From DASYGT01 sp035999365 (GTDB lineage: Bacteria; Actinomycetota; Actinomycetes; Mycobacteriales; Jatrophihabitantaceae): a stretch of 64,000 bases of DNA. The notes beneath the pieces are model-generated. The model did no database searches. It was not told the DNA's origin and saw only the letters and a list, made by a program, of their open reading frames with translations. A program made the position numbers and the translations under genes. Shown here in pieces: positions 7,699 to 15,750 of this stretch. How positions within the stretch are numbered: position 1 is the first letter of the stretch; every line of letters begins with the position of its first letter. The stretch is taken from positions 33,186-97,185 of the forward strand of contig DASYGT010000015.1 in NCBI GenBank assembly GCA_035999365.1. The letters are read 5' to 3'.

Positions 7699-9348
7699 GT
7701 GACAGACGGTCCGCTCATCGTCCAGTCGGACAAAACGCTGCTTCTCGAAGTCGACCATCCGGTCGCGGCTGAGGCGCGCGCGGCGATAGCCCCATTCGCC
7801 GAGCTGGAGCGCTCCCCCGAACACGTCCACACGTATCGCTTAACCCCCTTGGGACTGTGGAACGCACGGGCAGCCGGACATGACGCCGAGCAGGTCGTCG
7901 ATGCGCTCGTTCGCTACAGCCGCTACGCGGTGCCGCACGCGCTTCTCGTCGACGTCGCCGACACGATGGATCGATACGGCCGCCTCCAGCTGATGAAGCA
8001 TCCGGTGCATGGGCTTGTGCTCGTCAGCCTCGATCGCGCGGTCCTCGAAGAGATCCTTCGCCAGAAGAAGATCGCCCCCATGTTGGGCGAGCGCGTCGAG
8101 AACGACACGGTGCTCGTCCACCCCTCCGAACGTGGCCGGCTGAAGCAGGCCTTGCTCAAGGTCGGCTGGCCCGCCGAGGACCTCGCCGGCTACGTCGATG
8201 GCGAGGCCCATCCGATCGATTTGGCTGCCGATGGCTGGCAGCTGCGCGACTACCAGCGGCAAGCGGCCGACATGTTCTGGGCCGGCGGCTCCGGAGTCGT
8301 CGTGCTGCCGTGCGGCGCCGGCAAGACACTCGTCGGCGCAGCCGCAATGGCGCAGGCCAAGGCCACGACGCTCATCCTCGTCACGAACACGGTGGCCGGC
8401 AGGCAGTGGAAGCGCGAGCTGATCGCCCGCACCACACTCACCGAGGAGGAGATCGGCGAGTACAGCGGTGAGAAGAAGGAGATCCGCCCTGTCACGATCG
8501 CGACCTACCAGGTCATGACGACACGCCGCCAGGGCGAGTACCGCCATCTGGAACTGTTCGACAGCCGCGACTGGGGCCTGATCATCTACGACGAGGTGCA
8601 CCTGTTGCCCGCGCCGATCTTTCGCCTCACTGCCGATCTGCAATCACGGCGCCGCCTCGGCCTCACAGCGACGCTGATCCGCGAGGACGGCCGTGAGGGC
8701 GACGTCTTCTCGCTGATCGGACCGAAACGGTTCGACGCACCGTGGAAAGACATCGAAAACCAGGGCTGGATCGCCCCCGCGGACTGCACCGAGGTACGGG
8801 TGACACTCACCGATGCCGAACGGATGGCTTACGCGACGGCCGAGCCCGAAGACCGCTACAAGCTGGCGGCCACTGCACGCACCAAGCTTGCCGTGATCGC
8901 CAGGATCGTCGAGCAGCACCCGAACGACCAGGTGCTCGTGATCGGCGCCTACCTCGATCAGCTGGACGACGTTGCAGCCGCGCTCGATGGCGTCCCGATC
9001 ATTCAGGGCTCCACGACGAACAAGGAGCGCGAACGCCTCTACGACGAGTTCCGTCGGGGTGAGCAACGCGTCCTCGTCGTCAGCAAGGTGGCGAACTTCT
9101 CCATCGACCTGCCCGAGGCGAGTGTCGCGATCCAGATCTCTGGGACGTTCGGCTCGCGGCAGGAGGAGGCTCAGCGATTGGGCCGGGTACTGCGTCCGAA
9201 GCACGACGGTCGCCAGGCGCACTTCTACACAGTGGTCGCGCGCGACACGCTCGACGCCGAGTACGCCGCACACCGACAGCGGTTCCTCGCAGAACAGGGT
9301 TACGCGTACACCATCGTCGACGCGGACGACCTCTTACGTCCGCTCTGA
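7699..9348 (+). CDS. DNA repair helicase XPB
   Basis: A 549-residue superfamily 2 helicase. In order it has an N-terminal damage-recognition region (MTDGPLIVQSDKT onward), a first RecA-like domain with Walker A CGAGKT (Lys209), the DEVH box (298-301) and the LTATLIREDGREG motif, then a second RecA-like domain ending in QRLGRVLRPK (motif VI arginine finger region). The product is a 3'-5' DNA translocase/helicase of the XPB family expected to act in nucleotide excision repair or DNA unwinding. I chose GTG 7699, with AAGGA five to six bases upstream, over ATG 7693, which sits on that site; actinobacterial XPB proteins begin with the same residues. Length matches the bacterial family. The next gene is convergent, 11 bp away. 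Confidence 0.93.
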   Translation: MTDGPLIVQSDKTLLLEVDHPVAAEARAAIAPFAELERSPEHVHTYRLTPLGLWNARAAGHDAEQVVDALVRYSRYAVPHALLVDVADTMDRYGRLQLMKHPVHGLVLVSLDRAVLEEILRQKKIAPMLGERVENDTVLVHPSERGRLKQALLKVGWPAEDLAGYVDGEAHPIDLAADGWQLRDYQRQAADMFWAGGSGVVVLPCGAGKTLVGAAAMAQAKATTLILVTNTVAGRQWKRELIARTTLTEEEIGEYSGEKKEIRPVTIATYQVMTTRRQGEYRHLELFDSRDWGLIIYDEVHLLPAPIFRLTADLQSRRRLGLTATLIREDGREGDVFSLIGPKRFDAPWKDIENQGWIAPADCTEVRVTLTDAERMAYATAEPEDRYKLAATARTKLAVIARIVEQHPNDQVLVIGAYLDQLDDVAAALDGVPIIQGSTTNKERERLYDEFRRGEQRVLVVSKVANFSIDLPEASVAIQISGTFGSRQEEAQRLGRVLRPKHDGRQAHFYTVVARDTLDAEYAAHRQRFLAEQGYAYTIVDADDLLRPL

Positions 9349-9359
9349 CGAGACAGCGA

Positions 9360-10028
9360 TCAGGCGTTGCCGGAGGTCCCGGCCACCGTCGGATGGATCT
9401 GCAGCTCACACACGGTGACGTGCACCGGGAGGCGCACGGTGTGCGCGGTATTTGCCGGCGTCACGTCGATGGCCGCTGATGTTGCGCACGAGCGGGTGGT
9501 CACCGGATTGAAGTTCATCCACTCCAGCGCAGCAGACACGGTGCCGCCCGGCGCCACTGTGACTGTGGTGATCGCCGGCGCCCCGCCCGCGAAACCGTTC
9601 AGGGTGCGCGTCGCGTGCGCGAGAACAGCGCCGGACGACGACACCGCATCGGCACCCGGGTAGCCGAATACGGTGCACGCGACGCCCAACCGGTTACGGA
9701 AGCGGAGCAGGACACTGCTGTGCCCCATCGCGCCCTGCTGGTCGGCGGCCGTCACGTCGAGCGCGTTGTCGCCGCACTGACCGATGCCCGGATGCGTGCT
9801 CGTGGGCGTCGACCTGGGCACCGTCGGAGACACGCTGCTCGGCGACGTCGGTGTCGTGGTCGCTGAGGCCGCCGTGGGAGACGGGGGCGACGTGGGCGAC
9901 GTGGGTGACGTGCTCGTCACCGACGTCGGTGACGTTGACTGAGCGGCAGGTTTGCCTGGTGTGTGCGACGTGCACCCCGCAACGGTCATGACGACCGCCG
10001 CGACGGCAAGTCCAGATGCGAGCTTCAT
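9360..10028 (-). CDS. DUF4232 lipoprotein
   Basis: A 222-residue secreted protein. Residues 1-20 form a lipoprotein signal (MKLASGLAVAAVVMTVAGC) with lipobox VAGC and lipidation expected at Cys20. A Thr/Ser/Pro-rich linker follows (about residues 25-80). A compact C-terminal domain of about 130 residues contains GQCGDNALDV, SVLLRFRNRLGVACTVFGYP and a terminal CELQIHPTV, as in the DUF4232 family. Four conserved cysteines suggest disulphides outside the membrane. Start ATG 10028 has GGAGG at good spacing; the frame extends further upstream without support. Function is unknown. Two other genes in this window (29906 and 50508) have a comparable design, so this is a recurrent cell-surface family here. 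Confidence 0.85.
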   Translation of the reverse strand: MKLASGLAVAAVVMTVAGCTSHTPGKPAAQSTSPTSVTSTSPTSPTSPPSPTAASATTTPTSPSSVSPTVPRSTPTSTHPGIGQCGDNALDVTAADQQGAMGHSSVLLRFRNRLGVACTVFGYPGADAVSSSGAVLAHATRTLNGFAGGAPAITTVTVAPGGTVSAALEWMNFNPVTTRSCATSAAIDVTPANTAHTVRLPVHVTVCELQIHPTVAGTSGNA

Positions 10029-10152
10029 GCGTGCCTCCGCCGTCCAAGAGCCCTCGACCGGGCAGCTGATTCGGCTGCACGCGGACTCATCAGTGAGACA
10101 GGGCGCGAGGGCGATCCGTTGCCGCGTTGCGATCCAGATGCCGAAACGAGAC

Positions 10153-10554
10153 CTAGGCCAGACGGGCCTTGAGCGCGGCGAGTTCGATATCGGACAGCGC
10201 ACCAGCTCGGTGCAATGCGGTGAGACGGGCGATCTCGTGGGAGTCGGACTCGCGGCGATGTGCACCGCCGCCAGGTCGGACTCGGACCGTCGCCGACTTG
10301 ATGAGCACCGGTCGATGGGGCTGGTAGCCGCTCGACGTCACCGGTAGCCCGAACACCGGCTGCGGCGCGTAGTCGGGGCCGTGCCAGTTGGCGAAGCCGT
10401 CCACCGGGCCTGCGGGCACCAGTACGGCGTCATCCAGGTGCCCGCCGTCGGTCGGGGACGGCACGGCGCGGCGAGACCGGCGACCGAGGTACACCGCAAC
10501 CGCAGCGAGGGCGGCGACGATGCCGACGCTGCCCAGGATGAGCAGAGGAACCAC
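10153..10554 (-). CDS. Single-pass membrane protein with SHOCT-like C-terminus
   Basis: A 133-residue protein. Residues 2-25 form one membrane helix (VPLLILGSVGIVAALAAVAV) followed by a basic stop-transfer RRSRR. The middle is hydrophilic and proline-rich. The last 30 residues (IARLTALHRAGALSDIELAA) match the SHOCT motif, a short helical hairpin thought to mediate oligomerisation. I set the start at GTG 10554 with GGGAG upstream rather than the longer frame. It is 68 bp downstream of the kinase-oxidoreductase gene on the same strand and may be co-transcribed. The function is not known. Confidence 0.7.
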   Translation of the reverse strand: MVPLLILGSVGIVAALAAVAVYLGRRSRRAVPSPTDGGHLDDAVLVPAGPVDGFANWHGPDYAPQPVFGLPVTSSGYQPHRPVLIKSATVRVRPGGGAHRRESDSHEIARLTALHRAGALSDIELAALKARLA

Positions 10555-10622
10555 GAGAACTCCCGCCGGACAAGGACTTTCGTGAAGTCTCTGTGTGCCG
10601 CCCAAGCGGTGTCAAGTTGCCG

Positions 10623-12077
10623 TTAGCCCATTCCGCGGAGCATCGGTGCCAGCTCGGTGATGTCCTCTGCGCCGGCGAGCTGCCCCAGCGCGAGAAAAAC
10701 CGTGCCGACGCCCTGCTCGGCCATTCGCGCGTACCTGTCGCGCTGCTCGGGATACGTGCCGGCGTGATGCATACGGGCGTAGGTCGCGGCGGCGGTGCGC
10801 CCGCGCATCCGCTCGACCCGCCCCCACACCTGCTCGCGGTCGACGCCGGCGACCGGGAGATCGAGAACGGTGATCGCGACCTCGGCCGGATCGCGACCGA
10901 CCTCGGCGCAATACTGGCGCAGCAACGCGATCCTGGCTGTCAGTTTCCCGCCCGACGACACATTGCAACCGTCCGCCAGTGTTGCAGCGATGCGCAGCGT
11001 GCGGGCACCGCTACCACCGACGATGATCGGCACACGCGCGTTCGGACGGGGGTAGCAGGTCGTCTCCGGCAGATCTATGTGAGCGCCGCGGTAGGCCTTC
11101 GTCCCCGGCGCGAGCAGCGCGCGGATCGTCTCGATCCCGGCTTCGAGCGCGTCCAGACGATCAGCCGCCGGCGGGAACGGCAGGCCGAACGCGGCGTGCT
11201 CGCGCTCCCACCAACCCGCACCGACGCCGAGGAACGCACGCCCGCCGCTGATGGCGTCGAGCGTGGCGACCGCCTTCGCGGTGATGCCCGCCGGCCGGAA
11301 CGTCACCGGTGAGACCAGGGTGCCGAGCCGCAGATCGGTGCCGAGGCCCGCGAGCATGCCAAGGGTGACCCACGGCTCGGGAATCGGCTCCCACGCGCGA
11401 CCGACCTGCGGGATCTGAATCAGGTGGTCCATCAGCGCGAGACCCGAAAATCCCACGTCATCCGCGGCCAGCGCCACCTCCTTGAGCCAGCGCAGCGGAT
11501 CGTCACCCCATGGGAAGCGGGATACCTGCAGGATGAATTGCAGGCCACCGGCCGCGCCGTCGGACCCTGGCGGCCGAACAGGGGCAGCCGGTCTCGGCTC
11601 GGCCGCGGTGGTGGCAGGCACCACGATGATTTCGTGCCAACCCTCCTGCTCGAGTTCCCGGCGAATATCTCGCGAGCGCTTCAGCTGCGCCGCGAGCGCG
11701 GGCGCCGGCATCGGGCGGTCGCGGCTCGCGTTCCGGCTGCGGACGAGGGCGGGCGGCGTGTCCAGGACAACAGCGAACGCGGGTATCCCGTGCCGATTCG
11801 CGCAGTCGAGATAACCACGGCGTCGGGCGGCGTCGAGGCCTAGCGTGTCGATCACGCAGGTCAGGCTCCGACGCAAGCGGGCATCGACAATGTCATCGAG
11901 CAGGCGAAAGGCATCTGCAGTGGCGTCCAAGTCATGTCTTCCGCTGCCGACGACACCGCGCAGGTCGTCTGACGACACGATCTCCACATCGCGGTAGTGC
12001 GTCTGCGCCCAGGTGGACTTGCCGGACCCCGACGCACCGATGAGCACGACGAGCGACGGTTCAGCAACCCCGGTCAT
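10623..12077 (-). CDS. Fusion: P-loop polynucleotide-kinase-like domain + F420-type LLM oxidoreductase
   Basis: A 484-residue two-domain protein. Residues 1-160 are a small P-loop kinase: Walker A GASGSGKST at residues 14-22, then SSDDLRG, an IDTLGLD strand and a lid-like RSRNASRDR. This resembles the kinase half of Pnkp-type enzymes. After a proline/alanine linker, residues 180-484 form a luciferase-like TIM barrel with FILQVSRFPWGDD, GLALMDHL, LGVGAGWWEREH and IIVGGSG, close to the Rv1855c-type F420-dependent subfamily. The known barrel function is hydride transfer with F420 or FMN. Substrates of both halves are unknown. The start overlaps the upstream epimerase gene by 17 bases, so it is the third gene of a minus-strand operon. 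No frameshift is visible at the junction. Confidence 0.85.
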   Translation of the reverse strand: MTGVAEPSLVVLIGASGSGKSTWAQTHYRDVEIVSSDDLRGVVGSGRHDLDATADAFRLLDDIVDARLRRSLTCVIDTLGLDAARRRGYLDCANRHGIPAFAVVLDTPPALVRSRNASRDRPMPAPALAAQLKRSRDIRRELEQEGWHEIIVVPATTAAEPRPAAPVRPPGSDGAAGGLQFILQVSRFPWGDDPLRWLKEVALAADDVGFSGLALMDHLIQIPQVGRAWEPIPEPWVTLGMLAGLGTDLRLGTLVSPVTFRPAGITAKAVATLDAISGGRAFLGVGAGWWEREHAAFGLPFPPAADRLDALEAGIETIRALLAPGTKAYRGAHIDLPETTCYPRPNARVPIIVGGSGARTLRIAATLADGCNVSSGGKLTARIALLRQYCAEVGRDPAEVAITVLDLPVAGVDREQVWGRVERMRGRTAAATYARMHHAGTYPEQRDRYARMAEQGVGTVFLALGQLAGAEDITELAPMLRGMG

Positions 12078-13104
12078 CGCGCCATTGGATCCGCTTGCTT
12101 CGCTCGGCCTTCACGTAGCCGTTGTCGACGTACCACCGTGCGGCGTCAGCGAGTGCCTCGACCGCCGGGCGAGGTGCGTATCCGAGTTCGGTGCGCGCAC
12201 GGGAGTCGTCGAAGGCCATCTGTGTCGTCGACATTCGCGCCGCCTCCAAGGGCACCGTGGGATCGCGCCGCAGCATCTTGCCCTCGATCGTGTCCGACAG
12301 CCACGCGGCGGCCAGTGACAGGGCACGCGGAACGTGCAGGCGCGGCTCCGGAAGGCCAGTGAGCGAGGCCAGCACTGCGAGCACCTGTTGCAGCGGCAGA
12401 TTCTCCGCGCCGAGGATGTAGCTGCGCCCGACCCGTCCGCGGTCATGCGCAAGCACGTGGCCCCTGGCGACGTCGTCGACATGAACGACATTCAGTGTCG
12501 TGTCGACGTAACCAGGCATTCGGCCATTGAGGAACTCGACGACCAACCGCCCCGATGGCGTCGGCGCGCGATCGCAGGGGCCCATCGGCATGGTGGGCTG
12601 TACAAGAACCACGGGCAGACCTTGGGCTGCCGCTCGAAGTACCTCGTGTTCGGCGACGTACTTCGAGCGCTTGTAGGAGCCGAACAGATGACCGACGTCC
12701 GGATAGTCCTGCTCGTTCGACGGTCGACGATCGCGTAAACCCAGCGTGCCGACGGTGCTCGTGTACACGACACGTTCGACGCCACACTCTCGTGCGGCAC
12801 CCAACACATTGCGCGTGCCGTTCACGTTGACGTCGTAGAACACGGTCGGGTCCGGTGCCCAGAAGCGGTAGAGCGCCGCGACATGGAACACCGACCGGCA
12901 TCCGGACATCGCTCTGCGGACGGCTGCCGGATCGCGAAGATCACCGGTGACGACGGAGACGTCGAGCCCATCCAGGTTGCGGGTATCGGCGTGCGGTTCG
13001 ACGAACGCGGTGACCGAGCACCCGTCGGCGAGCAGCGCACGGGTGACGGCTGAGCCGATGAACCCGCTGGCCCCAGTGACCAGCAGCCTGCCTCTCGGCA
13101 TCAC
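12061..13104 (-). CDS. hpnA: HpnA-like NAD-dependent epimerase (SDR family)
   Basis: A 347-residue extended short-chain dehydrogenase. The N-terminal Rossmann motif is TGASGFIGSAV (about residues 10-20) and the active-site YKRSK lies near residue 144. The run RNLDGLDVSVVTGDLRDP followed by FHVAALYRFWAPDP is very like hopanoid-associated sugar epimerases (HpnA). Members are proposed to modify the sugar-derived side chain of bacteriohopanepolyols. The start ATG overlaps the stop of the upstream aminotransferase by 4 bases, and its 3' end overlaps the kinase-oxidoreductase by 17, so translation is coupled. No squalene-hopene cyclase is in the window, so the hopanoid role is inferred from family and neighbour. 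Confidence 0.8.
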   Translation of the reverse strand: MMPRGRLLVTGASGFIGSAVTRALLADGCSVTAFVEPHADTRNLDGLDVSVVTGDLRDPAAVRRAMSGCRSVFHVAALYRFWAPDPTVFYDVNVNGTRNVLGAARECGVERVVYTSTVGTLGLRDRRPSNEQDYPDVGHLFGSYKRSKYVAEHEVLRAAAQGLPVVLVQPTMPMGPCDRAPTPSGRLVVEFLNGRMPGYVDTTLNVVHVDDVARGHVLAHDRGRVGRSYILGAENLPLQQVLAVLASLTGLPEPRLHVPRALSLAAAWLSDTIEGKMLRRDPTVPLEAARMSTTQMAFDDSRARTELGYAPRPAVEALADAARWYVDNGYVKAERSKRIQWRDDRGC

Positions 13105-14489
13105 GACCGCACGCGATGCAGCGAGCCCTTGGCCAACGTCCGACCGAATTCCAACAACGATCCCGAACCCTTCTGCACACTCGTCAGCACGTCGTCGAGG
13201 GCATCGACGAAGTACCGGATCTCGTCCTCACCGGCGATCAGCGGCGGCAGCAGCTTCACCACATTCATGTTGTCGGCCGCTACCTGGGTGAGGATGCGGT
13301 GCCGGTGGAACAGCGGGACGACGATCAGCTGTGAAAAGAGTGCTGTGCGCATCGCCTCGACGGCTTTCCAACGCACGCGCGGAATGATCGACGACGGCTC
13401 GCCGAACACCAAGCCGATCATCATCCCCATTCCGCGGACCTCATGCAGGAATTCGTGTCTGTCGACGAGCGGTGCCAGCGCGGCAAAGAACTGCTCGCCC
13501 GTCACACGTGCGCGCTCGACGATGTCCTCCTCGTCGAAGGCATGCAGTGTCGCCAGCCCCGCCACCATCGCCAGTTGGTTGGTGCTGAACGTCGACGAAT
13601 GCACCACGGCGCGTTCCATCGAGCTGTAGACGCTGTCAGACACCTTCGCCGAGCAGAGCATCGCGCCAACCGGCACATAGCCACCGGACAGCGCCTTGGA
13701 CACGGTGATGATGTCCGGTCGGATGCCGAACTGTTCATGGCAGAAGAACGTTCCGGTGCGCCCTAGCCCGGTCTGGATCTCGTCGATCACGAGCAACGCC
13801 TTGTTCCGACGGCACAGCTCCTCGGCCGCCTGCCAGTATCCGGGCGGCGCGACATTCACGCCTTTGCCCTGAATCGGCTCGACGACGAACGCGGCGACAT
13901 CGCCGCGGCCCAACTCGACAGCCAGCGCGTCGAGGTCACCGAACGGGATCTGCGTTGCCCCTGGAAGCAGCGGGCCGAAGCCGTCCTTGAATTCGGCGCC
14001 GCCGTTCAGTGACAGCGCACCGGTCGTGAGGCCGTGAAACGCGTGGTCACAGTAGAGAATGCGGTGCCTGCGTGTTGCGCGGCGGGCGAACTTGATCGCA
14101 CTCTCGATCGCCTCGGCCCCCGAGTTGGTGAAGAAGACACGGTCGATCCCGGGGTGTGCGCGTGCGATCAACGCTTCAGCGAGAATCCCGGGGAGCAGTG
14201 CGCAGTCCATCTGAACGAGATTCGGCAACTGGGCGTCGAGAGCCTGATGCAGCGCGTCGACGACGGTGGGGTGGCTGCGGCCCAACGCGTACACACCGAA
14301 GCCGGAGAGTAGATCCAGGTAGCGGCGGTCGTCACTGTCGTACAGGTAGCACCCCTCGCCGCGCACGTAGTCGCGGTCGAAGCCGAGGGTTTCGAGCACG
14401 CGCGGCAACTGCGGACTGATCGTGCGTGCGTGCAGCGGAAAGTTCTCGCCGTGCCGCTGCTCCAGCAGCTTGGCCAGCTCGAATGCCAC
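13101..14489 (-). CDS. Class III PLP aminotransferase (HpnO-like)
   Basis: A 462-residue fold-type I aminotransferase of class III. Visible features are FFTNSGAEAIESAIKFARR (cofactor phosphate site), YCDHAFHGLTTGALS, IDEIQTGLGRTG (PLP-binding Asp) and VSKALSGGYVPVGA with the Schiff-base lysine at residue 265. Length and the N-terminal sequence fit ornithine/acetylornithine-type enzymes. The direct overlap with an HpnA-like epimerase suggests the hopanoid C-35 aminotransferase HpnO; an ornithine or other omega-amino acid aminotransferase cannot be excluded. It is the first gene of the minus-strand operon 14489-10623 and is divergent from the SRPBCC-DinB gene, leaving a 160-bp promoter region. 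Confidence 0.82.
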   Translation of the reverse strand: MAFELAKLLEQRHGENFPLHARTISPQLPRVLETLGFDRDYVRGEGCYLYDSDDRRYLDLLSGFGVYALGRSHPTVVDALHQALDAQLPNLVQMDCALLPGILAEALIARAHPGIDRVFFTNSGAEAIESAIKFARRATRRHRILYCDHAFHGLTTGALSLNGGAEFKDGFGPLLPGATQIPFGDLDALAVELGRGDVAAFVVEPIQGKGVNVAPPGYWQAAEELCRRNKALLVIDEIQTGLGRTGTFFCHEQFGIRPDIITVSKALSGGYVPVGAMLCSAKVSDSVYSSMERAVVHSSTFSTNQLAMVAGLATLHAFDEEDIVERARVTGEQFFAALAPLVDRHEFLHEVRGMGMMIGLVFGEPSSIIPRVRWKAVEAMRTALFSQLIVVPLFHRHRILTQVAADNMNVVKLLPPLIAGEDEIRYFVDALDDVLTSVQKGSGSLLEFGRTLAKGSLHRVRS

Positions 14490-14649
14490 GGACCGCCTCC
14501 GCGATCAAGCCCGAAGGATGTGGCCTCACGCTACCGGAGCCGGGCCGCGCGGGAGCGTGCGAGAACGATGAATCGGTGGACACCGTCCGACGATCGCTGG
14601 ATAGTGGCGCTGATGAGCGTGGACGTCTCCGGTTACTTCCTGTCCTGAC

Positions 14650-15726
14650 ATGCCAGGTGCTCTGTTCGGTGTCACGGCGAGTGCGGCCGAAATCGCCGCC
14701 GCTCTTCCAGGCGACGACGTCGTCCCCGATCCCGACGTCGTCATGGATCGTGCGTTCACGCTCGACGCGGATCCCGAAACCGTGTGGCCCTGGCTGCTGC
14801 AGCTCGGCAAAGCGCGCGCAGGCTGGTATCTCCCGCGGCGGGTCGAGCGGTTCGTCCCCCGATCGCGCCGAGCCATTCGGCACGTCGACGCGCGCTGGCT
14901 GCAGCTGCGACCCGGTGAGGTGATTCCCGACTACGGAGGCCAGGACGCGAGCTTCGAGGCGGTCCGCGTGGAGGCGCCGGTCGTTCTGGTGTACCGCTCC
15001 CGGCGGGGTCGCACCGAGCTCAGCTGGGCGATCCACCTCTGCCAGGTGCGTCCGCCGGGACGCCCGCCCGTCACACGAGTTCAGCTACGGCTTCGGCTGG
15101 CGCCGGTGCGCCATCGCTGGCTCGCGCGAACCGCCGGCGAGGCCCTCGATGTGCTAACTGTCGCCGCGATGGCCGCAGGGCTGAAGGAACGCCTCGCGAC
15201 CGAGCCGCCTGCGGCCGAACCGGACGCGAAGGACTGGACCTGGGTCCTTGACCGACGCTGCGCCGAGTGCGGCTTCGAGCCCCGAGGGATCGACAGGGAC
15301 GAGCTCCCGGCGTTGATCCGGTCCGCCGCGGACGAGATCCGCGCAGCATTGACCAAGCCCACGGCGTCCGATCGACCGGCTCCGCGGGTGTGGTCACCGC
15401 TGGAATACGCCTGCCATGTGCGCGACGCCTGCGTGGTGTTCGGTGAGCGAGTGCGACTGATGCTCGACATGGACAATCCGGTCTTCCCGAACTGGGATCA
15501 GGACGAGACCGCGCTGACCGAGCGGTACTGGGAGCAGCAGCCGACCGCAGTCGGGAACGAACTGACGGCTGCCGCTGAGCGGGTCGCGATGCGTCTGGCG
15601 GCGGTGTCCGGTGACGAGTGGCGCCGGGGTGGCCGGCGCTCCAATGGCTCGGTGTTCACCGTCGAATCGCTGGGGCGCTACCTGCTGCATGATCTCGTGC
15701 ATCACGTTCACGACATCCGCCCATAA
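14650..15726 (+). CDS. SRPBCC-like / DinB-like fusion protein
   Basis: A 358-residue protein with two parts. Residues 1-180 look like an SRPBCC (START-like) ligand-binding domain: FTLDADPETVWPWLLQLGKA and RPGEVIPDY. Residues 190-358 match the DinB-like four-helix metal-binding fold of actinobacteria: DWTWVLDRRCAECGFEP, then WSPLEYACHVRD and a terminal HDLVHHVHDI that supply likely metal-binding histidines. DinB-like proteins often use low-molecular-weight thiols such as mycothiol; that is family knowledge. The joined arrangement is unusual. No operon partner is on the same strand before it, and the antiporter gene follows 24 bp later. Confidence 0.75.
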   Translation: MPGALFGVTASAAEIAAALPGDDVVPDPDVVMDRAFTLDADPETVWPWLLQLGKARAGWYLPRRVERFVPRSRRAIRHVDARWLQLRPGEVIPDYGGQDASFEAVRVEAPVVLVYRSRRGRTELSWAIHLCQVRPPGRPPVTRVQLRLRLAPVRHRWLARTAGEALDVLTVAAMAAGLKERLATEPPAAEPDAKDWTWVLDRRCAECGFEPRGIDRDELPALIRSAADEIRAALTKPTASDRPAPRVWSPLEYACHVRDACVVFGERVRLMLDMDNPVFPNWDQDETALTERYWEQQPTAVGNELTAAAERVAMRLAAVSGDEWRRGGRRSNGSVFTVESLGRYLLHDLVHHVHDIRP

Positions 15727-15750
15727 CGCACTGATCGGCACAATGGTGCT

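Noticed and set aside
9360..10265. Longer 301-residue version of the DUF4232 lipoprotein
   Set aside because: The added N-terminus lacks a start signal, and the lipoprotein signal at 10028 is preceded by GGAGG.
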